From Krasilnikovozyma curviuscula (Eukaryota > Basidiomycota > Tremellomycetes > Cystofilobasidiales > Mrakiaceae): a stretch of 64,000 bases of DNA. The first letter of the stretch is position 1; every line of letters starts with the position of its first letter. The notes under the pieces are model-generated. The model was not told where the DNA came from, did not search any database, and worked only from the letters and a program-made list of their open reading frames with translations. The DNA lies in contig MVAQ01000075.1 of the NCBI GenBank assembly GCA_014825775.1, forward strand, positions 1 to 64,000, written 5' to 3'. Made by a program: the position numbers and the translations under genes. Of this stretch, positions 23,151-34,532 are shown in pieces.

Positions 23151-26100
23151 CTACTTCATTTTGTAGACAGGTTCTACTTCTCCAGTCATTCTGAGAGTGT
23201 TCTCTGGAGGGAAAAATTTAATCTATCAGATGCGGCATAGCGAGAGAAATGAAGTGTCCCATCTCACCTCTGACCGGATGTCGTCTCGTCAGGCGTTCAA
23301 TCTCCACAGACAGTGCCCAAGCCCATTCATCTCTGCAGAGGCAAGAAGTAGTCTGATCAGAAGGAATAAACATGAAGTCAGGAATTCTTGAAACTGACCT
23401 CTCCAGTTTGCTTCTTGCTCGCATGACCAGTCGATTGTAATCCTTTGAAGTAGCACCGAGCGCCGGTGGGACATAATTCTCATCCGTATTCTTTTTCCCA
23501 CTCTTTTCTACGTCTGAACTTCTGTTTGGTCGGAAAAAGATCACTAAACAAGTGTCTTCACTGCTGTCGTTGCTTTCTAGCCCATCAGAGTATAATCTCG
23601 GCTCCCCTGCGAAAGCAGGCTCGTTTGACGAAGCTGGAAGTTCATTTTGAGCGAGAAGACCTGTGATAACCTAGATTTGACACACACACACAAAGTCAGA
23701 TGAAATCTTTTCGAAGGATGAAAGTGAGATCAGCTCACGTAAGCATCGATGAGCGAGATACGAGAGGTAGCGACGTGGAATGGGTCGCCCTTTATCAGCT
23801 TGAATTGGCGTAAATGCCCACTGGATATGACAACATATCGCGCTCTGGATAATTGCAAGCATGATATAAGTACGGAGTCAACCTTAGAATTTGAATCGAA
23901 AACTCACCGGAACTGCTGATGTTGACCGCTTCTAGTGAACATCCTACCAGACTTCGTGATTGGACGACAGCCATTAATAACACACCAGTTCCAAACCTCT
24001 CCGAGGTAAAGTGATCCATCGTTGGGATCGACAGAAGTTTGAATGGCATCGGTGGGTGACGATTTGGCAGTTTTGAAGCGATCTCTGACGGAGCCTGCAA
24101 GTTCGTTTTCACGAAGAGCACTGTGTATAACCAATCAGTACTCTGATAGAATCAATAAAATGAAAGAAACGATGATTTACTCTTGATGATGATATAACGA
24201 CCAGTATTCGACGAGGGATCTAATTCTTGACATCCATTCAAGGGCATCCAGTCTTGAGTGAGCTTCGAAAGTCTGAATGTCTCCGTTTGCCAAATGGATT
24301 TCAAACATCCTTCGGCTCCTGCGCTCATTTCTGATGTTCCCAGAGGCAGCGATTTCATCACCTTCATCCTCCAAGTCGCTTTCCGTAGTGTCCAGTGAAT
24401 CAGCTGCCTGGTCTTCTTCGGACTTCGGTAGTCGTCTGACCTTAATGATCTGATTGATAAAACAAAATGCACAGTTTTGTTAAACCTTAGGGAGGTGTTT
24501 TCAAGAACTAAGTACTCACGTCTCTGACATCCACAAAGCCATTTGATTGAAGCACCTGACGAACTGTTCGTTTCTTTTCCTTCTTCCTGAACTCCTCAAG
24601 ACTTTTTGATGAATCCATCTCTGGTGCAAATGCTCTTGACAAGCGACAGGCGAACAGCATACCATCCACGCTGGTGAGATAGATGGAGCTTCGAGCATGA
24701 GTTTGAGTCTTGATCCTGTACAAGTACCCTTCGATACCGGAGGGTTCGTCGATCTTCTTGTTTCCCTTCTTGGGAAAGAGACTGTCAGGCCTGTGCCTAG
24801 CCATTCGAAATTCCAGCTGAGAAGGTGGCTCGAGCTGCCAGAGGGGTCCCGCTCCAAGGAGAACCTGCCAATCCCTGGCCTCTCGTCTTCCATCAATGTC
24901 TATTGTTTCATCCTCACTTAACCACTCCAGACGTTCGCCATTTCTCCAGCAGAAGGCGAAAGAGTTGAGTCCCTCAGGGCCATAAATGAGTTCTTGAAAC
25001 TCAGGACGCGATTCTAGTTCTGTGAGAGCGAAGTTGGAGAGTTCTTTCCGGGTGAAGAGCTTCAGGAGGTCATTCATGGGAAGATTGCCTTCTTCAGGGA
25101 CCTGAAGAGTGATTTTGGAGTCCAGGGCGGGTATGTGAATATCCAAAGTCTCAGGAAGAGGACCTGAAATATCACGGTAGATCTCCCAAACCCACTGAGA
25201 AAAGGAGAGCCAGCGTCACCAGAAAGCACAACAGAATATCAAGGACTGATAGACTCACATCCATCGCTCTGGTTCGACACTTCAAGTTGATAATGAATAT
25301 GTTGGTGCCTTGAGGTTCTTGAAATCGCAATCGGCTCTTTGATCTCTCAGGTTTTCCTATTCGAGTAGGGCTACAAGTCAGAGCAAACGCTAGAATTGAT
25401 GAAGGCTCGAATCAATTAAGAGAAGAACAGGCTATCAATAGTGTAAAGCGTACTCAAGTCCGTGCGAGAGTCTAGGCAATTGTAAAACCGCCGAATAAGT
25501 GAAGATGCCGAACGACAAATTGAACAAATAGATAATAAGCACTCACACAAACTCAAGCCAAAATCCTTTCCAGTAGTCCTGATCCAATGCCTGGCCTTCT
25601 TCTTCCCACCTCGAATGAATGCACTGATGAAGTTCCGCTCATCCCACAGCTCGACGTGCCCCTTCCTCATGACAACCAGGTACTCCTTCCACCTCTCAGC
25701 ATGGGTAATCTGCGTGCGACGTTGAGCTACTGCATTGAACCCTGGTGCTAGTGATGAGACAGGTGTGTACATGTACTTTACTAGCGCTCGATCTGGACGT
25801 CGGTCGATGAAGACGTCCGTTAGCGGAAGAGAGCAATTGAACGCTGGAAAACGTGACACTCACCTCTCAAGATCACATCAGCGATGTCAAAATCATCCTC
25901 TTCCAATTTTTCGGGAGGCTTGTCATCGGCTACAAGATGCGGTTTGTTGCGTTTCAAGACCTCTGCTGGATGGACTGGCTTGAGATCACCTCTTCCGCCC
26001 GGCGAATCTGAATGACCCACATCAGGAGTCGCTTTGGTTATTGAAGCTTCGTCAGGTGGGGGAGGCGGTAACCTAACAGGGAACTGGACTGTCTTAAACT

Positions 26101-27508
26101 TCGACTGAGGTGCTAGTTGACCTGCGGGTAAGTTGTGTACTGTCTTCGCCTTGAGAGCTGACCTGAGATATGACGGGACAGCGCTTCCTGGTGTTCTAAT
26201 AATACTGCTCTTCGCTTCCTTCGCATCTGGCGACTGTGGTGAAACAACAGCTGCCGTTGATGATGCTGTTGCTACGAGAGGTCGGGTAATTGATGAATTT
26301 GAGCCAGAGTCTCTCTTTAAGAGCTCGTCCTCATGCGCGAAATCGTGAGTTCTGATTGAATGAGCCTTTTGAGGCTCGTCGATGGGGTTGTTGATGGAAG
26401 GAGGGTCCAGGTCCGTTAGAGCGGTCGCGAATGTTTCCATCGTCTGGGCTGAGTTGGATGAGTTTGATTTCTGGAGTGGTGAAGGTCGATGCGGTTTCGG
26501 TTTGAGAAACTTGTAATCCGACGAAGAGGTAGAGCTTTTACTGGGGTTGAGTGTAGGGTTTGTATCGCCGTTCAGCTTAGTTTGGCTGGTTGAAGCTAGG
26601 TTCTCATAAGAACTGACTGGTGACGTTTGGAAGGGCTGTGGAAGGAAATGGAGGGCGCTGCTGGTAGATGACGGAGAAGGCGGCTGGTGCTTGAACGTGG
26701 GCAAGCCGTCGGTGTGAGTCTTGAAGGAAGATGCGACACCGTCGTGCGGCCTTGAAGCCGGGTCCAACATTGCGACGTTGGAGCCAGACACATCTCCGCC
26801 AGTCAAGAGGCTGCGAGGTTCAATCCATCTGACTTCCCAAACTCTTGATCCAGCTGCAGTAGGCCGTCTGAATTCCTGTGCTGAGTTAGGTAAATTGCCT
26901 GGCTTAGCAGTAGCAGCTCTATTGCTCTTGTCATTCTTCCCGTCGTCTTCGTCGTCGTCGTCACCGTCATCCCCTCGTTCATCATCTCCACCATCTCTCT
27001 CTTCATTCATACCAGCTCTTCTCTTGGCCCACTCCTTCATCCTTTTCTTTGTACCTTCGTCTCCAGCATCAGCGTCAGCCCATTCGACCCCTCCACTCCC
27101 ACTAGCCGTCTTGTCCCTGTCGTTTCTGTGTCTCCGAAAATGATGGTGTCTCCCCATCCCATCTCCTGAACCACCACCAGCGGGGAAGAGAGTGGATGAG
27201 GCAACGCTCGCTGACCGATTCCGGTGCGTGGTACCTCCCGTCCCAAGAGTCGTCTCTCCTGAATTGCTCCTGCCCCTGGATACTTGGCCGCCGCTGCTGC
27301 TTCCCAGGGAGGTTGAACCCAGCAGAGGACCAATGAACACCCTGGGTTTGTTGAGGAACGAGCATTTCTGGTCAGCGACCGCTGGCGAGCTGTCCTGTGA
27401 GGTCACAGCAGCCGTTCCATCCTGTCCGACAAAGGCTGCTTTCCCAGTCGATTCAGACAGGCTCTTGGGCCTGTTCCTACGGGCTGGAAAGGTCGACAAT
27501 GAAGTCAT
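23151..27508 (-). CDS. Spo71/Mug56-like PH-domain protein
   Basis: A long protein starting MTSLSTFPARRNRPKS at 27508. The first exon is about 540 residues of disordered Ser/Pro/Asp-rich sequence. It is followed by conserved blocks: YMYTPVSSLAPGFNAVAQRR, RWKEYLVVMRKGHVELWDE, and PH-like strands in EGYLYRIKTQTHARSSIYLT and MFEIHLANGDIQTFEAHSRL...DALEWMSRIRSLVEYW. WNWCVINGCRPITKSGRMF and a last PH-like block ending ERLTRRHPVR follow. In yeasts this family (as I recall, Spo71) acts in prospore membrane growth; here a membrane-binding scaffold role is inferred. The end is uncertain: either a TAA at 23218 without splicing, or an intron of about 64 nt leading to the TAG at 23151. Confidence 0.8.
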
Positions 27509-27809
27509 TCACCACTGTCGCAAGAAGAGTGGGTGGGAACCCGATCCTTGTCGTCGAGTCGCAGCTAGAGAAACTAGACAACGAAATGACGATCTTGTGC
27601 TGCGCCACGAATGGATGCGATAACAGGCTGGATGTTGGGAGTAGATCTCAAGATGCAAGTAGAGCGATTGTGTAGTACAGGAGAATCTCAAAGAGGTGGC
27701 AGGGTTGAAATAAAGGATAACCAAAAAGAAAAGAGTAAAGAATTGTGAACAGAAATCCAATCGTCTCGGCAAGGTCGGTCTCTACGACCACGACACATCC
27801 CTAAGTAAA
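27509..27809. other. spacer between Spo71-like gene start and GDI1 stop
   Basis: 301 bp that serve as promoter of the PH-domain gene and 3' UTR of GDI1. Nothing else is visible. Confidence 0.4.
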
Positions 27810-30235
27810 TTACTGCTCTTCATCTTCTTCAGCAGTCTTGACCTTCTCCTTCAAGACAAGTTTCTCTGATTGATTTGGAAAGTCACTAGATCAGTTTCAA
27901 AACACGACATCTTCAGAAGGCGACAAGCAACGAGTCACTGACCTCCCATGACTCTCTCCCAAACGTCCTTAACATCATCGACGACCGTCTCGAAATGACT
28001 GGTAGCATCGTACGACTTGGTGATAAAGATGCCGTCTTCTTTACCTGAGGTCGTTGGGGCATAGAGAGGAGTGATCGAAATGAATCTGATATTCACAAAA
28101 ATGGAATCAAATTCAGTCTATTAGGGTGTTTTTGTTTTCACCACAGAACGGGTTTACTAACTTCTCTTCAATCTTACCCAGGAGCTGCAAGCCAGGTGCA
28201 ATCTCCAACTCTGGGTTGTTTGTCTCGACGATGGTCGACACGATGGCGACGGTATAGCCTTTGGCACAGACATTGTGAGCCGCAGAGATCGAAGCAACGT
28301 AGATATCTATGTATCCACAGAAAAAAAAAAACCATTAGATAAATCAAGTCAACAAACAGGCGGAGGCACGGAGGCAAGATCTGAAGCGTACCGTTTCTGC
28401 GACCGATCTGGTTTTGAGGAATGATGATCTGAGCACTGTCGCTCTCGTCCGTGTTTGGGATGTTATGTTGCAACAGACAGATGGCTCTGATAACCTTACC
28501 AGTCTCGAGAACTCTGATTTTGGAACCTTCTTCTGGTTCAGCTGATGGTGCAAAGTATGTTGGGTCTCCAATGACGATTCTGTGAGGACAACGCAGAACA
28601 AAGATCAGTCTCTTTCATACATTTGATTTGAATAGAAGTGAAGAAGGAAGTAAACTCACGGTGCCTTAACAGTCTCACCCCCGCTCTTCACACCCACGAC
28701 CTTGCCACCCTCCATGACAATCTCTTCGATCGGCTTATCCAGCATGTATGTTCCACCATGAATCGCACTCAGCCTCGCGAATGCCTGGGGTAGCTCACCA
28801 AGACCGTAGAGAGGGTAGATATAAGGCGATTTACCGTATCGAGCCATTGACTGAGTGTAGAGGATGATGCGGTTGTACGTCTCTCGGGCGGGTTTAGATT
28901 TGTAGCTGATTATTTTTAGGAAAAGCCAAACTAGGTTAGAGGTTAAACCCGGATGCAAGGACAAGGGAAACAGAGGCGTACTCGTCGTCGAGGTAGAGAG
29001 CCATGGCATGACCAATGAAGTCTTGAGTTCCAGGCTCGAGTCCAAACTTGTAGTAAATCGATGACATGGCGTCCTTGTCCAAATCAACGCCTGTTTCGAT
29101 AAACTCAGGTTAGCCTCTACAGAAAGGAGATCAGAACGTTAAACACGATTTGGCCCTACCTTGGTGAGTGGCCATGTCATCATCTCTCCAGTTCTGCAAG
29201 AACTCAAAGAACTTCTTGGCCCTTCTCTTTTCGAAGATACCCATCAACGAAGATCTGAGGGCCTCCATTTCGGTAGAAGGGACCTTCGAGATTCTGCCGT
29301 CTCTGTAGACGAACGAACCTGCAGATGACGGACGTAAAAGTCAAGGTGGAGAGTCAGTGTCCATTGACGGACGTTTCTCAGCGAGAACGCCAGCAGATGT
29401 TGGTTGTAAGAGAAGTGACTCACCAGCAATCTGCTTGAACTCCAAGTACCTAAGGACATCGGTGTGGATCAAGATCTTTGTGAGCTCGCCAGAAGCAATG
29501 ATGAATTTAGGAACGAGGTCCAGAGCCCAGTCACGATCCTTTCCGTACGAATCAGGCCTCTCCGCACCCGGTCGGAAATGAGCAAAGGTCTAGAAATGAA
29601 AGGAGAGGTAGAAGAAGGGGTCAGATGCGTGATGTAACCGACAAGCCTCTGATACCGATGATGCGGCTTGGAATCAACCTAGGCCGTCTTCCTTCCCCTG
29701 AGTGAAATGGACGAGTCATCCAACCATACATCCAGATCCAGTATTGCTACCAGTCCTAAGACCTAACTCTTGAGAAGCACAGGTAACATTTGTACCAAGA
29801 TTTGGAACCTGTTGTGTTTCTCTTCCCAAAGGGAAGGACTCCAACAATGGTGCTGCTTCCAATGTCGAATGAGATTCACCAACCCAAGCTCATTCGATCC
29901 TTAAGTATATCCGTACATCTCTGCTCTCTAATCCACCTATGTTGTACTATACCATATGAAACAAAATACCAAGGGCACAAAGCATTGAGCTGAGCGAGGA
30001 GATGTGACTTACCTGTGTCAAGTTCAAACTGGCGCTCTCAGCCCCGTAGTACTGATTTCGGTCCATGTGAAGTACTTTCTTGCCTGCAACAGACAGGAGA
30101 CCCGACAGGACGCACTCGGTCAATCCTGTACCCAGTACAATGACCTAGCGAAATCAACCACCGCGAATCGTTGCTGTCAGTTTTCTCAGTCTCTTTGAAG
30201 ATATGCTTTGAACTCACGTCGTATTCTTCATCCAT
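27810..30235 (-). CDS. GDI1: Rab GDP-dissociation inhibitor
   Basis: Extracts GDP-bound prenylated Rab/Ypt proteins from membranes and recycles them. Exon 1 (30218-30235) encodes MDEEYD and joins [20 protein letters not shown], the FAD-like Gly-rich fold of the GDI/REP family. It continues with [58 protein letters not shown], the Rab-binding YASVSL-type and effector blocks, [20 protein letters not shown], and a C-terminus ending EEDEEQ at 27810. Length and blocks match the family. The second intron (29590-30012, 423 nt) is several times longer than others in the window. The gene lies head to head with the mS45 gene across 255 bp. Confidence 0.96.
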
Positions 30236-30490
30236 CTTCAATTAGTTGTATACAATGGTACGCAGAGGGGTTGATGGAAGTCTACAGAAATCTGTCGCCA
30301 GCAGAACATCCCAACTTCTAGGAGGTTGGGAAAAATAGGGAGAAAAGAGCAAGAAAAAAAAGTCACAGGTGTCTTTCGAACTGCATTTTTCTCTCTTTTC
30401 AACTCGATACCCAACTCAACTCCTTCCTTTTTCTTTTGGAATCTATACCCACCCACACATCCCTAGTCTCTGTCTGTAGCCCCCGTTTTA
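30236..30490. promoter_or_regulatory. divergent promoter GDI1/mS45
   Basis: 255 bp between the two start codons. It contains A-rich and T/C-rich tracts (about 30345-30440), typical of fungal core promoters on opposite strands. No specific factor site could be assigned. Confidence 0.45.
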
Positions 30491-32886
30491 ATGGCGCCCA
30501 GGCTGGCTCAGGCGCTCACGAGGGCATCAGGCAGTGGGGCTTCGTCGTCGTCAAGTTTCAAATCAACTTGTTCCAGATGTCTGTCATCCTCAGCAGCACA
30601 ATCAGTGGAAGCAGCAGCATTGGTAGCACCTGAATCCCCAGCTCCAGAGGCGGCAGCACCCGTCAAACTGCGATGGTTGACTCGAGGAAAGGCCGGAGGG
30701 GTGGGAAACCTGGGCAAAGATCACGGTGCGATGGACGACACAGAATTCAAGAAATGGGCCAAAGGTGAAGGAGCTCAGTGGATGTGGCCTTTGCAGGGCA
30801 AGTCGAATTGGTTCGCTCCTGGTCTGGTGAGTTCAGTTTTTTTTTTTTCTCGCGAGAGAAAAAAAGTGTCTTCTACCAAATTCCTGATACTGACGCTAAA
30901 ACGACGGTATTCTTATCTGCTTATACTACTTTATTCAGCCGTTCCCACAAAACACGACATTTCGGCCTATCGCTCCATTGAGTGCTGGCCATCAACGAGA
31001 AATTTACAACGCCTTCACCACTTTCCCGATAATACAAACCCCAACCTCATCCAAGCCTATCAACCTCGCCGAAACAATCTCAGGATGGTCTGAAATAGCA
31101 GAAGAGACGAGGAACTCGGATAATTTCAAGTTCACTCAAATTGGCGAGGTGTTTGGGTTGAGCAAAGAGAGAGTTATTGGCTGTGTCAAGCTTATCCAGC
31201 TGGAGGAAATGCTGACGAGACATGTGAGTGATGTTTCTTCATGATTTCATCTGACTTGATGGCTATTATTGCCCAAAGAAATCTCTATGATGATTTACAT
31301 CGATTAGTCTTTAAGACAAAATTTCGAGATTCATGTTGTTCACTCAACCGCTGAAGCTCACATGGTTATAAACAAGTACAATGCATGGCTTTCTGATTCT
31401 TCTTTAATCTCGTTCTCTCTCTTTCTCTGGTTACGTCTTCTCGTCTTCTCGGCAGTAACTAACATTTTCACGTCGCCGACTTTTCTCCCGACCCTTCAAA
31501 CAGCAACGACCGCACCAGATCCACGCAAAGAGGGGCATGGAATCAGCGTTAGGTTGTTCGCCTCGATCTCTGTATGTTCCAATCCCTCCTCTAGTTTCCC
31601 TCATCATCTAATTAAGCATGCCCCGTTTTTAGTCCCGCCAAAACGTACCGATCCTCAGAATCGTGGGCAACATCTGAACCAGGCTTGGTTGATATTCAGA
31701 CAGCGCAGCAGTTAGAGGGATTAGAGAGCGGGATATTGGATGAGGTGACGGCGGATCTGCATGACACACCCGCACAGACACCTTCGAGGTGGAGAGAAGG
31801 CTGGCAGTTCTTGATGGAAGGAATGGTGAGTTTGTTCTTTTTATCTTTTAACTCTTGAAGGCGTTACGGGTAGGGTTGAGACGATGGGTGTCGGGTTCCG
31901 GCAAGGGGCAACGACAACCTCCTTCGAAATGATGATTTACATCGATTAGTCTTTAAGACTTCCTTAAATTTTCTCCATGTTGTTTACTCAACCTCTGGAG
32001 AATGGAGATGGTTAAACTAAAGTACAATGCATGGCTTTCTGATTGGATGTCTGGGGATCCTTCGTCTTTGTTTCTCTACCTTCTTTAAGGCATTATGAAG
32101 TTCTGTTACTGAATCCTTTTAAAACTCTCCTTGATGGAATAGGCTCCTGTTCTCGCTATCGGAGAAGCCAAACGTGAACTCGGGCTCCCAACAGAAGCTG
32201 CCCCAGTCGTCAAACTTCCCGTCGCTCCTTCGACTGTAGTCCCATCCAACAAGAACTACGTTTGGAATTTCGTCGATACTTCAGGCACGACCAAGTTTAG
32301 TAACCAGGGTCACGACCGATTCAAGAAGACGCCTATTGCCTCGTTACAAAACGAGGAGGAAGGACCGGATGCGAGGAAACGCCGAAGACAGCTTGAGGCA
32401 CGCATGGGCGGAACCCTTGATCTCTACCGGAACCAGTTCGCACGCCTACCTGTTGAGAACCCTGATGCGACCCTCGAAGATGCTCCGGATCGTTCTGTGC
32501 CCAACAAGGGGCTCTACCGCCGCCTGGTGCGCCAGCACGTGGTTAAGCCGTCAATGTCGCCAGATGGCGTAACAGAGACGATTCAGCCTGACCAGCTTGT
32601 GGTGCAGGAACCACGTTGGAAAGAGATGTTCGACCGTGGATTCCTGTGGGACAAGCAGATGGGTAAACGCCTTCGCAAAGCGGATATCATTCAGAATACA
32701 AAGGACGTCAGGAGGGGTTGGAAGGCTAGGAACGCCAACCCTCTTCTTGAGAGGAGTGGACCATCTGGGACACAGGAGCTGCCGCTTGGTAGGTACCTTA
32801 GTAGGAGTGAACAGTCAGCGCTCACGAGGAAGGACTCCAAGTGGAGCCCGCCGTCGACACCTGCACCCAGTGGTGAAAGGCGATAA
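30491..32886 (+). CDS. mitochondrial small ribosomal subunit protein mS45 (Bot1/Mrps35-like)
   Basis: Component of the mitochondrial 37S ribosomal subunit. Exons read: 30491-30826, 30939-31223, 31504-31571, 31633-31825 and 32143-32886. The N-terminus (MAPRLAQALTRASGSG...) is rich in Ser, Ala and Arg, fitting a mitochondrial presequence. The family core is WMWPLQGKSNWFAPGL/PFPQNTTFRPIAPLS, then FKFTQIGEVFGLSKERVIGC and VKLIQLEEM, the region that identifies Bot1/mS45. The last exon is basic (RWKEMFDRGFLWDKQMGKRL) and ends GERR. Introns 2 and 4 (31224-31503 and 31826-32142) are unusually long and each holds a box C/D snoRNA candidate. The small third exon is inferred from frame and branch-site placement and is the least certain part. 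Confidence 0.85.
30827..30938 (+). repeat. T12...A7 inverted repeat just inside mS45 intron 1
   Basis: A run of 12 T, CTCGCGAGAG, then 7 A lies at about 30837-30865, close behind the donor. It can fold into a hairpin with a small bulge. Effect on splicing is unknown; it may be chance low complexity. Confidence 0.35.
31275..31405 (+). ncRNA. intronic box C/D snoRNA candidate, copy 1
   Basis: In intron 2 of the mS45 gene, same strand. A perfect C box ATGATGA is at 31287-31293 and a D box CTGA at 31393-31396. Flanks AAAGAA (31275-31280) and TTCTTT (31400-31405) can pair as a terminal stem. Segment 31300-31312, TCGATTAGTCTTT, is the exact complement of AAAGACTAATCGA, which I recall from conserved eukaryotic 25S/28S rRNA next to the site modified by yeast snR39/snR59. 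Segment 31381-31391, just before the D box, is the exact complement of AAGCCATGCAT near the 5' end of 18S rRNA. A D' box is degenerate at best (AAGA after 31312). The second copy in intron 4 keeps all these parts. Expression was not tested. Confidence 0.78.
31925..32046 (+). ncRNA. intronic box C/D snoRNA candidate, copy 2
   Basis: In intron 4 of the mS45 gene. C box ATGATGA at 31929-31935, D box CTGA at 32039-32042. The block from the C box through TCGATTAGTCTTT (31942-31954) is identical to copy 1, as is AAGTACAATGCATGGCTTTC before the D box. Between them the sequences diverge but both keep a GTTG...CAAC hairpin. In copy 2 an outer TCTCCAT/ATGGAGA pairing surrounds it. Conservation of boxes and both guides with a drifting middle is what paralogous snoRNAs show. 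The terminal stem is weaker than in copy 1 (possible GAC/GTC pairing further out). Confidence 0.78.
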
Positions 32887-33025
32887 TTTTTTGGGATGGA
32901 ACATCTATCTTTCTACTCAAGTATTCGAGTATCGTTTTTGGCAAGATAGTTGCGCACTTTAGAGTGCAATCATTTGTTTGATTGTTACAAGATAATTTTT
33001 TTACCCTAAATCTAATACCATACTT

Positions 33026-34532
33026 CTACTTAGTCGGCTTTTTTTGTTCCTTTTTGTATTTGTTACGAGCACCTCGAGACACGATCCAGCGGCCAAAGTT
33101 GCTAGAGTAGTAGAGCGAGTGGGCGTAGGAATATGGGTAGTTCTAAAAAGCCGACATATGTCAGCGCAGTCATGATTTGGTTTAGCTGACAAAACCTACT
33201 GGCAACCATTTCAACGTGCCGCTCTTAGCGAAAGAATCCACGAGCTCGATGCATGCCTCCGACACCTTCCTCGGCGTGACTGCGAGTTTACTCCAACTTT
33301 CATCCGTCTTCGCGTCGTCGCCGTTCTCAGCATCGAGGGCACTAGCACGTAAGCCCGTGCCGCTGACAGTACCTGGGAGAACACCGAGTACACGGACGTT
33401 GCACCCTCCTTGAAGCTTTGGTTGGTCCACTTCCAAGCCCAGCGAGAGGAGGAGAGAAAGGCCCGCCGCTTTCGTAGATGTGTACAGCGCCCGAGTGGGT
33501 GCTGGGATCAGCGCTGCGACGGAAGAGAGGAGCAGAATCGTAGGCTGCGGACTAGTGTTGCTCAGCAGGGGAATCTGAACGTTGAGCAGACGAACCACAC
33601 CCGCGTACAACCAACTGTGGTAAATAAGCCAGCCACGGCGAACCAAACCCAAACCCTGGAAGGACTCACGAATACGGCACCGATGGCAACGACACCCAAG
33701 AAGTTAACTTCCATCGCTTTCTTAGCCGTCTCGATGACTGCCTTGACACCCTCTGCTGTCGCAGCTGGGACAGGGTCAGGCTTTGGCGGTGGGGGTGGGG
33801 GTTCGAACGAGGAGCGGTAAGGATCGTATTGGATCTTCACAGCTGGTGGGACATTGATTCCTGCAGCTTTAAGGAGGGGTTGGGTCGTGACAACGCCAGA
33901 GGCGATGATGACTGTGTCAAGTCCGTTAGCGGCTGAGACGTCGTGTGAGATTTTCGTTTCGAGAGGGACATGGTCAGCAAAGGCCTCATCCAACAAAGAA
34001 GCAAGGTAGACTGACAAGTCTCAATTGTATCCCTGCATTTGATCAAATCGTCGACGTTCGTGACGTCTCCAACGACAGCGATAACTTTAGAGGCATCTTT
34101 ATCGGTCGCTCCTGGTGGGTACAGCGCCTCACACTCTGCCTTGACGCTGTTGAGCTCAGATTCTCGTCTTGCTAGCAAAAAGATCTTTGCACCTCGAGCT
34201 GCGTACGATAGAGCCAAATCCTTTCCTATCCCACCTGCGAAAAAAGGAGAGGGACGCAACGAAGAACTCAGCGGTTCAGCTACATACATCCCATTTCGTT
34301 GGAAAAAACAGTATATATACTCACTTGAAGCACCGAGAATGAGGACTCTCTCCTGTTTCTGTCTGATGGCCTCCGTTCTCTTGACTGGGAAATCCTGGGA
34401 GAAATAGAACGCTGGGCCAAACGAGATGACGAGAAGAAAGGCAAAGATGCCTAGGAACATGGAAATGGTGATGGGCGGCAGCCTGTGATCAGGCCCCACA
34501 GGCTGCAGAGGTCCCTTAGGCCATTGATCCAT
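33026..34532 (-). CDS. membrane-anchored short-chain dehydrogenase/reductase
   Basis: An NAD(P)H-dependent oxidoreductase of the DHRS7 / 3-ketosphinganine-reductase kind. The start MDQWPKGPLQPVGPDH at 34532 is followed by one hydrophobic segment (ITISMFLGIFAFLLVISFGP) that would anchor it in the ER. The cofactor motif GASSGIGKDLALSYAARGAK is restored across an intron near 34242-34324. VVGDVTNVDD, a catalytic Ser in LLLSSVAALIPAP, and YTSTKAAGLS (YxxxK) complete the active site. It ends with a basic tail, RNKYKKEQKKPTK, at 33026. A proline-rich insertion (about 33790-33815) sits between the Rossmann strands. The frame stays open upstream to 34772, so an extra 5' exon is possible. Substrate unknown. 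Confidence 0.85.

Noticed and set aside
29627..29702. Plus-strand C/D-like boxes (GTGATGT, CTGATA, CGATGATG, CCCTGAG) inside the GDI1 intron
   Set aside because: Antisense to the host gene, no terminal stem, and the guides match no rRNA segment I recognise.
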